In this document: positions 27,501 through 35,355 of the stretch, piece after piece
How the letters are laid out: every line of letters starts with the position of its first letter
Numbering within the stretch: position 1 is the stretch's first letter
NCBI RefSeq assembly: GCF_028748185.1
Contig: NZ_CP118164.1
Coordinates: 6,349,814-6,413,813, forward strand
Source: Bremerella sp. P1
GTDB lineage: Bacteria > Planctomycetota > Planctomycetia > Pirellulales > Pirellulaceae
Direction of reading: 5' to 3'
Length of the DNA stretch: 64,000 nt
Made by a program: the position numbers and the translations under genes
The notes under the pieces: generated by a model
Seen by the model: only the letters and a program-made list of their open reading frames with translations
Databases searched by the model: none
Told to the model about the DNA's origin: nothing

Positions 27501-30500
27501 ATTCCGCCAATGGCACTGCGGTCCTGAACGTGGATGGTACGGTCACCTACACGCCGAATCAGGACTTTCATGGTGAAGACACTTTCACCTACACCATCAC
27601 CGACACGAACAACGAAACGCATACGGCGACGGTAACGGTCACGGTCGATCCCATTAATGATGAGCCGGTTGCCGCGGACGATTCGGCATCCACCGACGAG
27701 GACACGGCCGTTGACATTTCTGTCTTAACCAATGACAGCGACATCGATGGCGACAAGTTGACCGTCCAGTCGGCCAGCACTCCAACCAATGGCACGACTG
27801 TGGTCAATGCTAACGGGACCATTACCTACACCCCCAACGCCAACTTCAACGGCACGGATGAATTCACCTATACGATAAGCGATGGCAACGGTGGTTCGTA
27901 TTCGGCCACGGTGACGGTTACGGTCCTTGCCCTTAACGATGCTCCCGTTGCGACCGACGATGGCTACTCGGTGGATGAAGATGGTACGCTGACCGTTCCC
28001 GCCGCTGGCGTGCTGGGTAACGATACCGATGTCGAAGATGACTCGCTTAACAGCATACTCGTGTCAGACACTGCTAATGGAACGTTAACACTCAACACAG
28101 ACGGCTCGTTTACCTATACCCCCGATGCTGACTTTTACGGAACCGACACTTTTACCTACAAGGCCAACGACGGTTCCGCAGACTCGGATCCGGCAACGGT
28201 AACCATTACCGTGAATCCGATTAATGACGCGCCCGTTGCCACCGATGACTCCGCTTCGACGAATGAAGATACGCCCGTCACGATCAATCTCTTGGCGAAT
28301 GATACAGACACCGAATCGGACTCGCTGAGTATCGAAATCGAAACGGGGCCAACCAACGGAAGCGTCGAGCAGAACCCTGACAAGACGGTGACCTACACGC
28401 CAGATCCCGATTTCCACGGCACCGATACGTTTACCTACCTGGTTACCGATGGCGACAAATCGGACACGGCCACAGTAACGGTCACCGTGCTGCCGATCAA
28501 CGATGCCCCGATCGCTGTCGACGATTCCGCGACAACGACGGAGGACGTCTCCGTCGCCATCTCGGTCTTGGACAACGACACGGATGTCGACGGCGATTCA
28601 CCCACAGTTGCTTCCGTGAGCGATCCCGCGAATGGATCGGTCGTGATCAACCAAGACGGGACGGTTACCTATACGCCTGATACCAACTTCGAAGGCAGTG
28701 ACACCTTCACCTACACCATCGATGATGGCCATGGCGAAATGGACACCGCAACGGTTACCGTCACCATCGGCGCTGTAAACGATCCTCCGGTGGCCAGTGA
28801 CGACTCGGCATCAACCGATGAAGACACATCCGTCGATATCACCGTGTTGGATAACGACAGTGATATTGACGGCGATGTGCTTAGCGTGGTCTCGGCCAGT
28901 GAGCCGGCCAACGGGACGACCGTGGTGAATGCCAACGGCACGATCACCTACACGCCCGATCCCGACTTCCACGGGACCGATACGTTCACCTATAAAATTG
29001 ATGATGGCAATAGTGGATCGGATACGGCTACGGTGACGGTGACGGTCAATCCAACAGCTGACGCACCCGAGGCCACGGATGACGATTACAACGTTGATGA
29101 GGATACGACGCTGACCATTTCTGCGGCCGGGGTCTTAGGAAACGACTCGGACGTCGATGGTGATTCGCTCACCGCGGCGGTCGTGGCTGGCCCGTCCCAC
29201 GGATCGTTGACGCTCAATAGCGATGGTTCGTTTAGCTATACCCCAAACACGAACTTCAACGGCAGCGACAGTTTTACGTACCAAGCAAATGACGGTACTG
29301 CCAACTCAAATACAGCAACCGTTACGATTGTCGTAAACGCGGTGAACGATCGGCCGGAAGCTGCGGACGACGATAGCTACTCGGTCGATGAAGATAATTC
29401 ACTGACTGTTCCTGCGGCAGGCGTGCTAGGCAATGATTCCGACATTGATGGCGACGGCTTTACTGCGGTTCTGGTCGACGGCCCTGACAATGGTGACCTG
29501 ACGCTCAATAGCGATGGTTCATTTACCTATACGCCGGACACCCACTTCAACGGCAGTGACACCTTCACCTATCTGGCCAACGATGGAATTGCCGACTCGG
29601 ATCCGGCAACTGTGACCATCACCGTCAATCCAATCAATGATGACCCTGAGGCCAGTGACGATTCGCCCACCACCGATGAAGATACGGCTGTTGACATCGC
29701 CGTATTAGACAACGACACCGATATCGACGGGGACATACTCACCGTTATTTCGGCGAGTGATCCGACCAACGGATCGGTTGTTGTGAACGCGAATGGGACA
29801 ATCACCTACACCCCAGACACCAACTTCCATGGCAGCGATTCGTTTACCTACACAATCCAGGACACCAGCGGGCAACCGAGCACGGCGACGGTCAATGTCA
29901 CGGTCAATCCGCTCAATGATCCTCCAGTCGCTCTGGATGACTCAGCGCAGACCGACGAAGGCGTGCCAGTTGTCATCACTGTCCTTGGGAACGACAGCGA
30001 CGTTGACGGTGATCAACCAAGCGTTACTTCGGCAAGTGACCCCGCCTCTGGTACGACCCAGATAAACCCGGACGGGACGATTACCTACACGCCCGATGTT
30101 GACTTTCACGGAAGCGATTCATTTACCTACAACATCGCAGATGGCAATGGCGGTAGCGCAACCGGGACCGTTTCAGTCACTGTCTCTGCCACGCAAAATG
30201 ATAGCGTCGTATCCCTGTCGTTGGCTGCGCTTGACGGCGGGGTCAGCAACGCCTCGCCACCAACATTTGGCGAAGAGCCTCCCGTATTACACGAGTGGCA
30301 GAGCGTTGGCGGACAACTTTGGCTAACCGTTGCCGAAGCATTCGATGAGATATCGGTCGACCTGGTCATCGATATCGTTTCTTCAACGGAACTGGTTGAG
30401 GCCCCAGTCATCATCGAACATGTAGGCCAAGCGGCCCAAATTGAAAGCGATGTCGTCAACACTGACCGGGCAACGCGAATTACGCTCACAGGCATTGATC

Positions 30501-31339
30501 TCTCTGGCGTTCAAATCGGTGATCATGTCTACCTGGGGACGCTCTCGTTTTCACCCAATACTTCCAATCTGGCAGGCCTGACGTCCGGTACAGACGGAGA
30601 ATATTCCCAAGGTGAAGATAATCTCGGGTTTTCCGTTAATGCCGCTGAGACCGTCGGCGGCGTTCCACTTCTATTCGCGTCTGAGGTTCCCGGTTCTATA
30701 GCCCCGGTCATCTACGATACAAACGACGACGGTCGAATCGGGCTGTCTGATTTCGCTGAGTTCATCAGTCTCTATGGACATACGGCTGACCAGAGCAAGC
30801 CAGAGGCATATCGATATGATTTCGACCGCAATGGCAAGGTATCACTGCAGGACTTTGCTTTGTTCATCCGGTATTACGGATTCACGAAAGTATCCCAGTC
30901 TGATATTGAGATGCCTGGCCTAACGAGCGAACTTGTGACTCAGGCAGCAACGTCGCAGCCCGCAGAAGAATTGATCGGCGTGTTCGCTGCCGCCCAACTC
31001 GAATCAGAGCCCAACGAAATCACATTGATCGATCAAGGCTCTGAATTTCCTGCGCAGCTAAGCGTTAGCTCACCTCAGGTAACCAATTCGACACTTGTCC
31101 CTGAGTCCCGGCACGATACTGAAAAGTCCTTTATCGAAGAGAATTCTGAATCTACAGTCCAACGTACTATCCGGGTTGATCATCTACCTCACGCACGGCT
31201 CTTCTCCAACGTTTCGTGGGAACCGCGACTTGTGGATGTCGCGGTTCAGGACGACGATGTCTTTGACTTCTCCTCGCGTGCCGTCGAGAGCGATGATGAC
31301 GACGAGTTCGCCCTCGCGCCCATTTGGCCCATAGATTGA
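24593..31339 (+). CDS. giant surface metalloprotease with 11 cadherin-like repeats and dockerin-like end
   Basis: A 2248-residue extracellular protein. The start at 24593 gives a typical planctomycete leader: a basic stretch (SSPKRKSRRRQRLG), then ALEERLVLSA, a variant of the LEPR-xLL motif. An ATG at 24509 would add 28 residues. Domains in order: a reprolysin-like (M12B) zinc protease with HEIGHQFNAEH (residues 202-212) and a Met-turn in STLMSYAG; a linker with Ig/Calx-beta-like segments; a block of eleven repeats of 92-97 residues (tandem-95/bacterial cadherin-like, each with an NDxD calcium-type motif and a TYTP...DTFTY core); a cohesin-like stretch; two dockerin-like EF loops; and an acidic tail. 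It probably acts at the cell surface in adhesion or degradation. No neighbour explains its job. Confidence 0.9.
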   Translation: MFNAPWLPSLFLSSPKRKSRRRQRLGLSKHTHPCVTCIVSGEALEERLVLSATVGNNIAVGDEFQNYRIAIAATAEFTAYFGDQNAALAAIQDTVAELNEIFERELAIHFDLVSGTNTIFTNSSTDGYTNGNASTMIGQNTPILNSIIGVGNYDIGHVFGTVSSGGSGLAGLGVVNNSNWKGRGVSLFAAPVGTNFVNLVAHEIGHQFNAEHTFNGNTYGSTAGNRSASSAYEPASGSTLMSYAGIAADGSGNDNLQDQEDDYFHSASFEEIQTFLAGSGAPSSTTPTGNSIPTISAGSDYTIPAGTTFQLIASGSDADSSDTLTYTWEQLDLGPAMSLPLFDNGSSPLFRSFVPTTDPSRTFPLLDDIINNVNTAAIGEALPTTDRDINFRATVRDGNGGVNSDDTLITVVATGSPFQLTNTNSGSTWIGGQSQTITWDVAGTTANGINAANVAIELSDDGGYTYGITLAASTSNDGSFTIDVPNIDIAQARVRVRAIGNVFFDISDADFSITSNASLPGVTVTESGGTTLIGEAGVVGGQTVDTYTLALNTTPSGPVDITVNADSQTEVSLDGVNFASSVVVTRSDTTPQTIHVRGFDDGVEEGIHNGSITHSVSSSSDSNYPLDMDINSISVTIADDELQPLIGVDFDDTGSSPTNWTTITSIFSSSNSNLIREDGATSSVDLTINTSGGANTDTTSPPPNLPDHSPTLSGLDGIRFAANSIVLTWSDLVPLADYDLYLFLSEPYSNIAIQTVTISGGGNNPFPFIMDTSQTGSDLLVNSAVASPSRPLEDDAVRATADSSGEIVITISNTGGDYVFLSGAAIQAVAPVGTPPQAVNDSYSIDEDTTLNVSAAGVLSNDTDTELDPLTASLLTGPTNGSLTLNPDGSFTYTPNENFNGTDTFTYLANDGSYDSNTATVTITVNATNDEPVAQDDPVTTDEDTPITVSVLDNDSDVDGDTISVLSVSDSANGTAVLNVDGTVTYTPNQDFHGEDTFTYTITDTNNETHTATVTVTVDPINDEPVAADDSASTDEDTAVDISVLTNDSDIDGDKLTVQSASTPTNGTTVVNANGTITYTPNANFNGTDEFTYTISDGNGGSYSATVTVTVLALNDAPVATDDGYSVDEDGTLTVPAAGVLGNDTDVEDDSLNSILVSDTANGTLTLNTDGSFTYTPDADFYGTDTFTYKANDGSADSDPATVTITVNPINDAPVATDDSASTNEDTPVTINLLANDTDTESDSLSIEIETGPTNGSVEQNPDKTVTYTPDPDFHGTDTFTYLVTDGDKSDTATVTVTVLPINDAPIAVDDSATTTEDVSVAISVLDNDTDVDGDSPTVASVSDPANGSVVINQDGTVTYTPDTNFEGSDTFTYTIDDGHGEMDTATVTVTIGAVNDPPVASDDSASTDEDTSVDITVLDNDSDIDGDVLSVVSASEPANGTTVVNANGTITYTPDPDFHGTDTFTYKIDDGNSGSDTATVTVTVNPTADAPEATDDDYNVDEDTTLTISAAGVLGNDSDVDGDSLTAAVVAGPSHGSLTLNSDGSFSYTPNTNFNGSDSFTYQANDGTANSNTATVTIVVNAVNDRPEAADDDSYSVDEDNSLTVPAAGVLGNDSDIDGDGFTAVLVDGPDNGDLTLNSDGSFTYTPDTHFNGSDTFTYLANDGIADSDPATVTITVNPINDDPEASDDSPTTDEDTAVDIAVLDNDTDIDGDILTVISASDPTNGSVVVNANGTITYTPDTNFHGSDSFTYTIQDTSGQPSTATVNVTVNPLNDPPVALDDSAQTDEGVPVVITVLGNDSDVDGDQPSVTSASDPASGTTQINPDGTITYTPDVDFHGSDSFTYNIADGNGGSATGTVSVTVSATQNDSVVSLSLAALDGGVSNASPPTFGEEPPVLHEWQSVGGQLWLTVAEAFDEISVDLVIDIVSSTELVEAPVIIEHVGQAAQIESDVVNTDRATRITLTGIDLSGVQIGDHVYLGTLSFSPNTSNLAGLTSGTDGEYSQGEDNLGFSVNAAETVGGVPLLFASEVPGSIAPVIYDTNDDGRIGLSDFAEFISLYGHTADQSKPEAYRYDFDRNGKVSLQDFALFIRYYGFTKVSQSDIEMPGLTSELVTQAATSQPAEELIGVFAAAQLESEPNEITLIDQGSEFPAQLSVSSPQVTNSTLVPESRHDTEKSFIEENSESTVQRTIRVDHLPHARLFSNVSWEPRLVDVAVQDDDVFDFSSRAVESDDDDEFALAPIWPID
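27098..30196 (+). repeat. eleven tandem cadherin-like repeats (about 280-290 bp each)
   Basis: Within the surface-protein gene. Two repeat types alternate. Type A has AAGVLxND and SLTLNxDGSFTYTP (repeats 1, 4, 8, 9). Type B has VLxNDxDxDGD and, often, VVNANGTITYTP (repeats 2, 3, 5, 6, 7, 10, 11). The order is A-B-B-A-B-B-B-A-A-B-B, which suggests growth by copying blocks of more than one repeat. Confidence 0.9.
30715..30887 (+). other. dockerin-like pair of EF-hand calcium loops
   Basis: Encodes DTNDDGRIGLSDFAEFISLYG and, 23 residues on, DFDRNGKVSLQDFALFIRYYG. Both carry the D-x-N/D-x-D/N-G-x-I/V calcium loop plus a following helix, as in type I dockerins. They lie near the C-terminus of the giant surface protein. 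Confidence 0.75.
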
Positions 31340-31354
31340 TAACAGTTTGACACG

Positions 31355-31381
31355 GCGGTCCTGTGCAAGGACACCGCTTTA
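31355..31381 (+). terminator. possible terminator after the surface-protein gene
   Basis: GCGGTCCT and AGGACACCGC can pair with a two-base bulge and a five-base loop; only three T follow. It lies 15 bases after the stop. Weak. Confidence 0.35.
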
Positions 31382-31489
31382 GGCCACCGGCCGAACCGGT
31401 CACAGGGTAAACTCCAGAATGATGAGTTGCTCGGAACGGCGATCAGGCTAGAATTCTTGAGAGTGGTACATCACGCCAAGGAGATCGCT

Positions 31490-32299
31490 ATGAGTCATCA
31501 AATTGAGAAGCTTATTGACCGACTCTGGGATTCGTATCGGATGATCAATCCCCAGGCCGACCTCATCCACAAGTTGCTCTCGGACCGCGGCGAGACGATC
31601 GTGAATGATCACATCGCGTTCAGGACGTTTCAGGATCCTCGAATAGGTATCGACCAACTGGCGGTTCCTTTTCTCGAAGGAGGCTACGAGGCTGGGGAAG
31701 AGTACCATTTCGAAGCAAAGAAGCTTTTCGCCAGGCACTATCAACACAGTGACCAGGCGTTCCCGAAAGTCTTTATCAGCGAATTGCTATTAGACGAGTT
31801 CTCCGGCGAATTTCGCGACATCATAACGCAAATGCTTGAGCAACTGCCGGACGTGAATACACTCTCGGAGCCGCTGTGCACTTCCGGACAACTTTGGAAC
31901 GTGCCGTTTGCTGACTATGAGAAGTTGAGTGAGCAAAGTGAATATGCCGCCTGGATGGCCGCCCATGGGTTCTGCGCAAACCATTTCACTGTCTTCGTGA
32001 ATGCCCTGACAACCATCGATTCGCTGCAGGATCTCAACGCACTGCTAATTCAAGAAGGGTTTGCCTTGAATCAAGAAGGCGGAGCCATCAAGGGCTCGCC
32101 TGAGGTCTACCTGGAACAATCTTCGACAGTCGCTTCGGTCGTGGAGATTCCCTTCCAGGACGGAGTGCATGCCGTGCCGGGCTGTTACTACGAATTTGCC
32201 CGGCGGTATCCTCTCCCTGATGGCTCTCTCTTTGAAGGCTTCGTTGCCAAAAGTGCCGACAAGATATTCGAGAGCACTGACAAGAAGCTACAAAACTAG
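31490..32299 (+). CDS. DUF1338 protein, 2-oxoadipate dioxygenase/decarboxylase family
   Basis: A 269-residue protein. AAGGAG lies six bases before the ATG at 31490; the open frame to 31427 is a longer unlikely start. DUF1338 motifs: NDHIAFRTF (a metal-binding His and a substrate Arg), EEYHFEAKKLFARHY, PKVFISELLLDE, VPGCYYEFARRYP. Characterised members are Fe(II) enzymes that turn 2-oxoadipate into D-2-hydroxyglutarate in lysine breakdown. This one is of the shorter class. It is convergent with the receiver-GDH gene, ten bases apart. The reaction is inferred from the family. Confidence 0.85.
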   Translation: MSHQIEKLIDRLWDSYRMINPQADLIHKLLSDRGETIVNDHIAFRTFQDPRIGIDQLAVPFLEGGYEAGEEYHFEAKKLFARHYQHSDQAFPKVFISELLLDEFSGEFRDIITQMLEQLPDVNTLSEPLCTSGQLWNVPFADYEKLSEQSEYAAWMAAHGFCANHFTVFVNALTTIDSLQDLNALLIQEGFALNQEGGAIKGSPEVYLEQSSTVASVVEIPFQDGVHAVPGCYYEFARRYPLPDGSLFEGFVAKSADKIFESTDKKLQN

Positions 32300-32308
32300 C
32301 AGCCAATA

Positions 32309-33952
32309 CTACGGGAACAGGCCACGTCGTAGCTTGGCTTCGGCGACTCGTTCGATACCTTCGATCAATGCGGCAGTACGGAAGTCGAGGTTCTGCTTCT
32401 CACTCCGACCAAGCGTCCGCTGGAAGGCATCGACCAAGATCTTCTTGAGTCGCGAGTTGATCTCATCCAGCGTCCACATGTAGTTCTGAGTTCCCTGAAC
32501 CCACTCGAAGTAAGAGACGGTGACACCACCGGCATTACCGAGAACGTCCGGAACCACGAAGACTCCTCGTTCTTTCAGGATCTCGTCGGCTTCGAGGGTT
32601 GTAGGACCGTTGGCACCTTCCGCGACCATCTTGCACTGTAGTTTCTCGACATTGCTGGCCGTGATCTGATTCTGCAAAGCACAAGGTGCCAGGATATCGC
32701 ACTTAAGCTCAAGCAACTCCTGATTGGAGACCTCGTCGGCGTGCGGGTACCCTTTCAGCACGCGATTATCCGCCACATATTGCAGCAAATCGGTCACCGA
32801 AAGTCCTTTCGGGTTATAGAGGCCAGTCGACACATCGCTAACGCCGACGACCTTGGTACCCAGTTCTTCCAGAAGTCGCGCTGTATTGCTACCGACATTA
32901 CCGAAGCCCTGAACGACCGCCGTCGCTCCTGGCATCGACAGCCCCATTACCTTGGCGGCTTCTTCGATGACATACACAAGACCTCGGCCGGTGGCTTCGC
33001 GGCGGCCTAACGATCCGCCTAAGGCCACTGGCTTACCGGTGACAATGGTCGGAACCGAATAGCCAAGCTGCTGGCTGTATGTGTCCATCAGCCAAGCCAT
33101 CACCTGTTCGTTGGTACCCATGTCCGGTGCGGGAATGTCCTTCTCGGGTCCGATCATTTCGATGATTTCCATCGTGTAACGCCGCGTTAAACGCTGCATC
33201 TCGTGGCTGGTCAACACGGTGGGGTCGATGCGGACACCACCTTTGGCCCCGCCAAACGGAAGACGCATCAGCGCACACTTCCAAGTCATCCACATCGCCA
33301 AGGCAGACACTTCGCCGAGACCGACATCTTCATGATAGCGAATACCCCCTTTGGTTGGCCCCATTGTCAAGAGATGCTGAACTCGATAGCCGAATACCGT
33401 CTCGACATGGGTGTAGCGATCTCTTCGAAACGGCAACGTTACCACAAGTGTCCGTTGAGGGAATAAGAGACGCTCTCGCAAGTTCTCGTCGAGGCTCATA
33501 ATCTGAGCCGCTTTAAGAAACTGCTGTTGAGACAGGTGCAGCATGGGAGAATTCCACTCTTGCTGCTCAGCATGCGTTCGCTTAACGGCCAGTTTCAATG
33601 AACGGGCGAGGCGGTGTCCATCGATCTTTCCCTTAATCAAGTAGTCTTGGGCACCTGCTTCTACGGCCTTGGCAGCCAGAGAAATATCGTCATTGCCTGT
33701 CAGCACGACGACTGGAATGTTGCCGGCCGCCTCGTGCATCCGCAGAAACGTCGGAAGCCCTTCGCTATCAGGCAGCGTGAGATCGAGCAAAATGGCATCG
33801 GGGCGATTCTGCGACAGGTAATTGAGGCCTGACTCCAAGCGTTCGACGCTGAAAATCGTGAACTTGGTATCGCCCGTTTCGGAAAGAAGTTCCTCGATCA
33901 GTTTGGCTTGAAGCGGGTTATCTTCAACGACAAGAACAAGAATTTCCGACAT
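32309..33952 (-). CDS. receiver domain fused to glutamate dehydrogenase
   Basis: A 547-residue single open frame. Residues 1-125 form a CheY-like receiver with all key residues: acidic pair E10/D11 (VVEDN), phospho-acceptor D57 (ILLDLTLPD), T85 (VVLTGND) and K107 (YLIKGK). After a short linker (HAEQQEWNSP), residues 137-547 are a complete Glu/Leu/Phe/Val dehydrogenase: K201 in GPTKGGIRYH, catalytic K237 in FGGAKGGVR, D277 in PAPDMGTN, and the Rossmann motif QGFGNVGSNTA (348-358). The enzyme would interconvert glutamate and 2-oxoglutarate plus ammonium. The receiver is in the position of a regulatory domain but the output is an enzyme, not DNA binding. It is divergent from the arginine succinyltransferase operon, whose end product is glutamate. 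No histidine kinase is in the window. Confidence 0.93.
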   Translation of the reverse strand: MSEILVLVVEDNPLQAKLIEELLSETGDTKFTIFSVERLESGLNYLSQNRPDAILLDLTLPDSEGLPTFLRMHEAAGNIPVVVLTGNDDISLAAKAVEAGAQDYLIKGKIDGHRLARSLKLAVKRTHAEQQEWNSPMLHLSQQQFLKAAQIMSLDENLRERLLFPQRTLVVTLPFRRDRYTHVETVFGYRVQHLLTMGPTKGGIRYHEDVGLGEVSALAMWMTWKCALMRLPFGGAKGGVRIDPTVLTSHEMQRLTRRYTMEIIEMIGPEKDIPAPDMGTNEQVMAWLMDTYSQQLGYSVPTIVTGKPVALGGSLGRREATGRGLVYVIEEAAKVMGLSMPGATAVVQGFGNVGSNTARLLEELGTKVVGVSDVSTGLYNPKGLSVTDLLQYVADNRVLKGYPHADEVSNQELLELKCDILAPCALQNQITASNVEKLQCKMVAEGANGPTTLEADEILKERGVFVVPDVLGNAGGVTVSYFEWVQGTQNYMWTLDEINSRLKKILVDAFQRTLGRSEKQNLDFRTAALIEGIERVAEAKLRRGLFP

Positions 33953-34021
33953 CGCTGGCTCCTGTCAAAGTCGGCTGGGGTGGCGACAGGGTAAAAATCG
34001 ACACGCGTCCGCTAACATTCT

Positions 34022-34052
34022 ATGGCGTAAAATACCCAATGGCGCGTAAAAT
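34022..34052. repeat. direct repeat in the divergent GDH/arginine-operon promoter region
   Basis: ATGGCGTAAAAT (34022-34033) and ATGGCGCGTAAAAT (34039-34052) are near copies, 17 bases start to start, in the 129-base gap between the two divergent genes. They may be a regulator's binding site acting on one or both promoters. Confidence 0.45.
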
Positions 34053-34081
34053 CTCTATTAACTCTTTTCGGCAGGATGGCC

Positions 34082-35320
34082 ATGGCACTGGAATCGGAAG
34101 TTCAAACCATCTTATCCCGCATTCAAACACAGCGGGATGAAATGCTTCACCAACTGGTGCGATGGGCAGCTATCAATTCTGGCACTAGCAACCTGGCAGG
34201 CCTTCGCCAGCTAGGCGATCTCGTACTCGACGATCTTCGGACCTTTTCTGACGATGCCCATGCAATTTCTGTCGAGCCGCAGCTTTTTGTTAACCAACAT
34301 GGCGACTTGAAAGAACGCCCTATTGGCGACGTCCTATTAGGAGTTTGCCGCACGGGTGCTCCCCAGCAGGCGATCTTGTCGATTCATTTGGATACCGTCT
34401 ATCCCAACGAATCTCCTTTTCAGAATGTAAAGCAAGAGGGTGAACTACTTCACGGCCCCGGCGTGGCCGATGCCAAAGGGGGCCTCGTTGTCCTTTTATG
34501 GGCACTCAAAGCATTTGAGGAATACGTCGAAACAACCGGTCACCTCAACCTGGGATGGAAGGTCATTCTCAATAGCGACGAAGAAATCGGATCGCCTGCT
34601 TCTCGCGAGGTCTTCAGTACTCATAGTGAAGGAGTCGATTTTGGTTTGCTGTTCGAACCTTGTCTGCCCAACGGTAGTCTTGTGGGGCAGCGGAAGGGAT
34701 CGGGCAACTTTGAGATTGTCGTCCGAGGGCAAGCGGCGCACGCAGGACGTGAGTTTCATAAGGGGCGTAACGCAATAGTTGCTGCGGCCCATGTCACCCA
34801 GAAGCTGCATGCCCTGAATGGGCGCTGGAAAGACACCACAATCAATGTCGCCAAAATTGACGGCGGAGGTCCCACCAACGTCGTACCAGACACGGCCGTC
34901 GTCCGTTTCAACATCCGTTATCCATCCGCGGACATCGAGGCTCCGTTCAATGCGGCGCTCGATCGAATTGTCGAGGAAACGGGAGACGGGATTACCTTGA
35001 TACGACATGGTGGATTCTTCGCCCCACCCAAACCGCTGACCGAAGAATATGAATCATTGCTCAAGACTGTTCAGGCCAGTGGCAAGACACTTGGGATTGA
35101 TTTCTCCTGGGAGTCGACCGGCGGCGTCTGCGATGGCAACCGCCTGGCAGCACTCGGTGTGCCCAATATCGATACGATGGGCGTCCGCGGGGGCAATATC
35201 CATTCCCCTCAGGAATACATGCACTGCGACAGTTTGGTCCAGCGAACGCAGCTCACCTTCCTCACTTTGGTAACCCTTGCCGAAAGATTTCGACAGGCCG
35301 GGACTTCAACCAAGGCGTAA
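34082..35320 (+). CDS. M20/CPG2-family zinc hydrolase, candidate succinylglutamate desuccinylase
   Basis: A 412-residue M20 peptidase-like enzyme. Metal ligands are visible in SIHLDTVYP (His, Asp), GPGVADAKGG (bridging Asp), NSDEEIGSP (catalytic and metal Glu) and the C-terminal NIHSPQEYMH; the dimerisation-domain His is in GQAAHAGREFH. The ATG at 34082 is preferred to 34076 because AGGA then sits five bases upstream. It is first in the operon with the class III aminotransferase, astA, astD and astB. The usual last enzyme of that pathway, AstE (an M14-type enzyme), is missing, so this hydrolase is the likely substitute for removing succinate from N-succinylglutamate. That is inference from context. 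Confidence 0.88.
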   Translation: MALESEVQTILSRIQTQRDEMLHQLVRWAAINSGTSNLAGLRQLGDLVLDDLRTFSDDAHAISVEPQLFVNQHGDLKERPIGDVLLGVCRTGAPQQAILSIHLDTVYPNESPFQNVKQEGELLHGPGVADAKGGLVVLLWALKAFEEYVETTGHLNLGWKVILNSDEEIGSPASREVFSTHSEGVDFGLLFEPCLPNGSLVGQRKGSGNFEIVVRGQAAHAGREFHKGRNAIVAAAHVTQKLHALNGRWKDTTINVAKIDGGGPTNVVPDTAVVRFNIRYPSADIEAPFNAALDRIVEETGDGITLIRHGGFFAPPKPLTEEYESLLKTVQASGKTLGIDFSWESTGGVCDGNRLAALGVPNIDTMGVRGGNIHSPQEYMHCDSLVQRTQLTFLTLVTLAERFRQAGTSTKA

Positions 35321-35355
35321 AATGAAGTACAGCACCCATCTGCTAAGGAGGCCCC

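Noticed and set aside
27098-30196. Regular 280-290 bp repeats as a possible CRISPR or satellite array
   Set aside because: The period is far too long for CRISPR and the repeats are in frame, diverged at DNA level and clearly coding for cadherin-like domains.
33953-34081. Sigma54 promoter for the arginine operon
   Set aside because: A TGGCGACAGGGTAAAA stretch was considered, but it lacks the GC at the -12 position at the right spacing.
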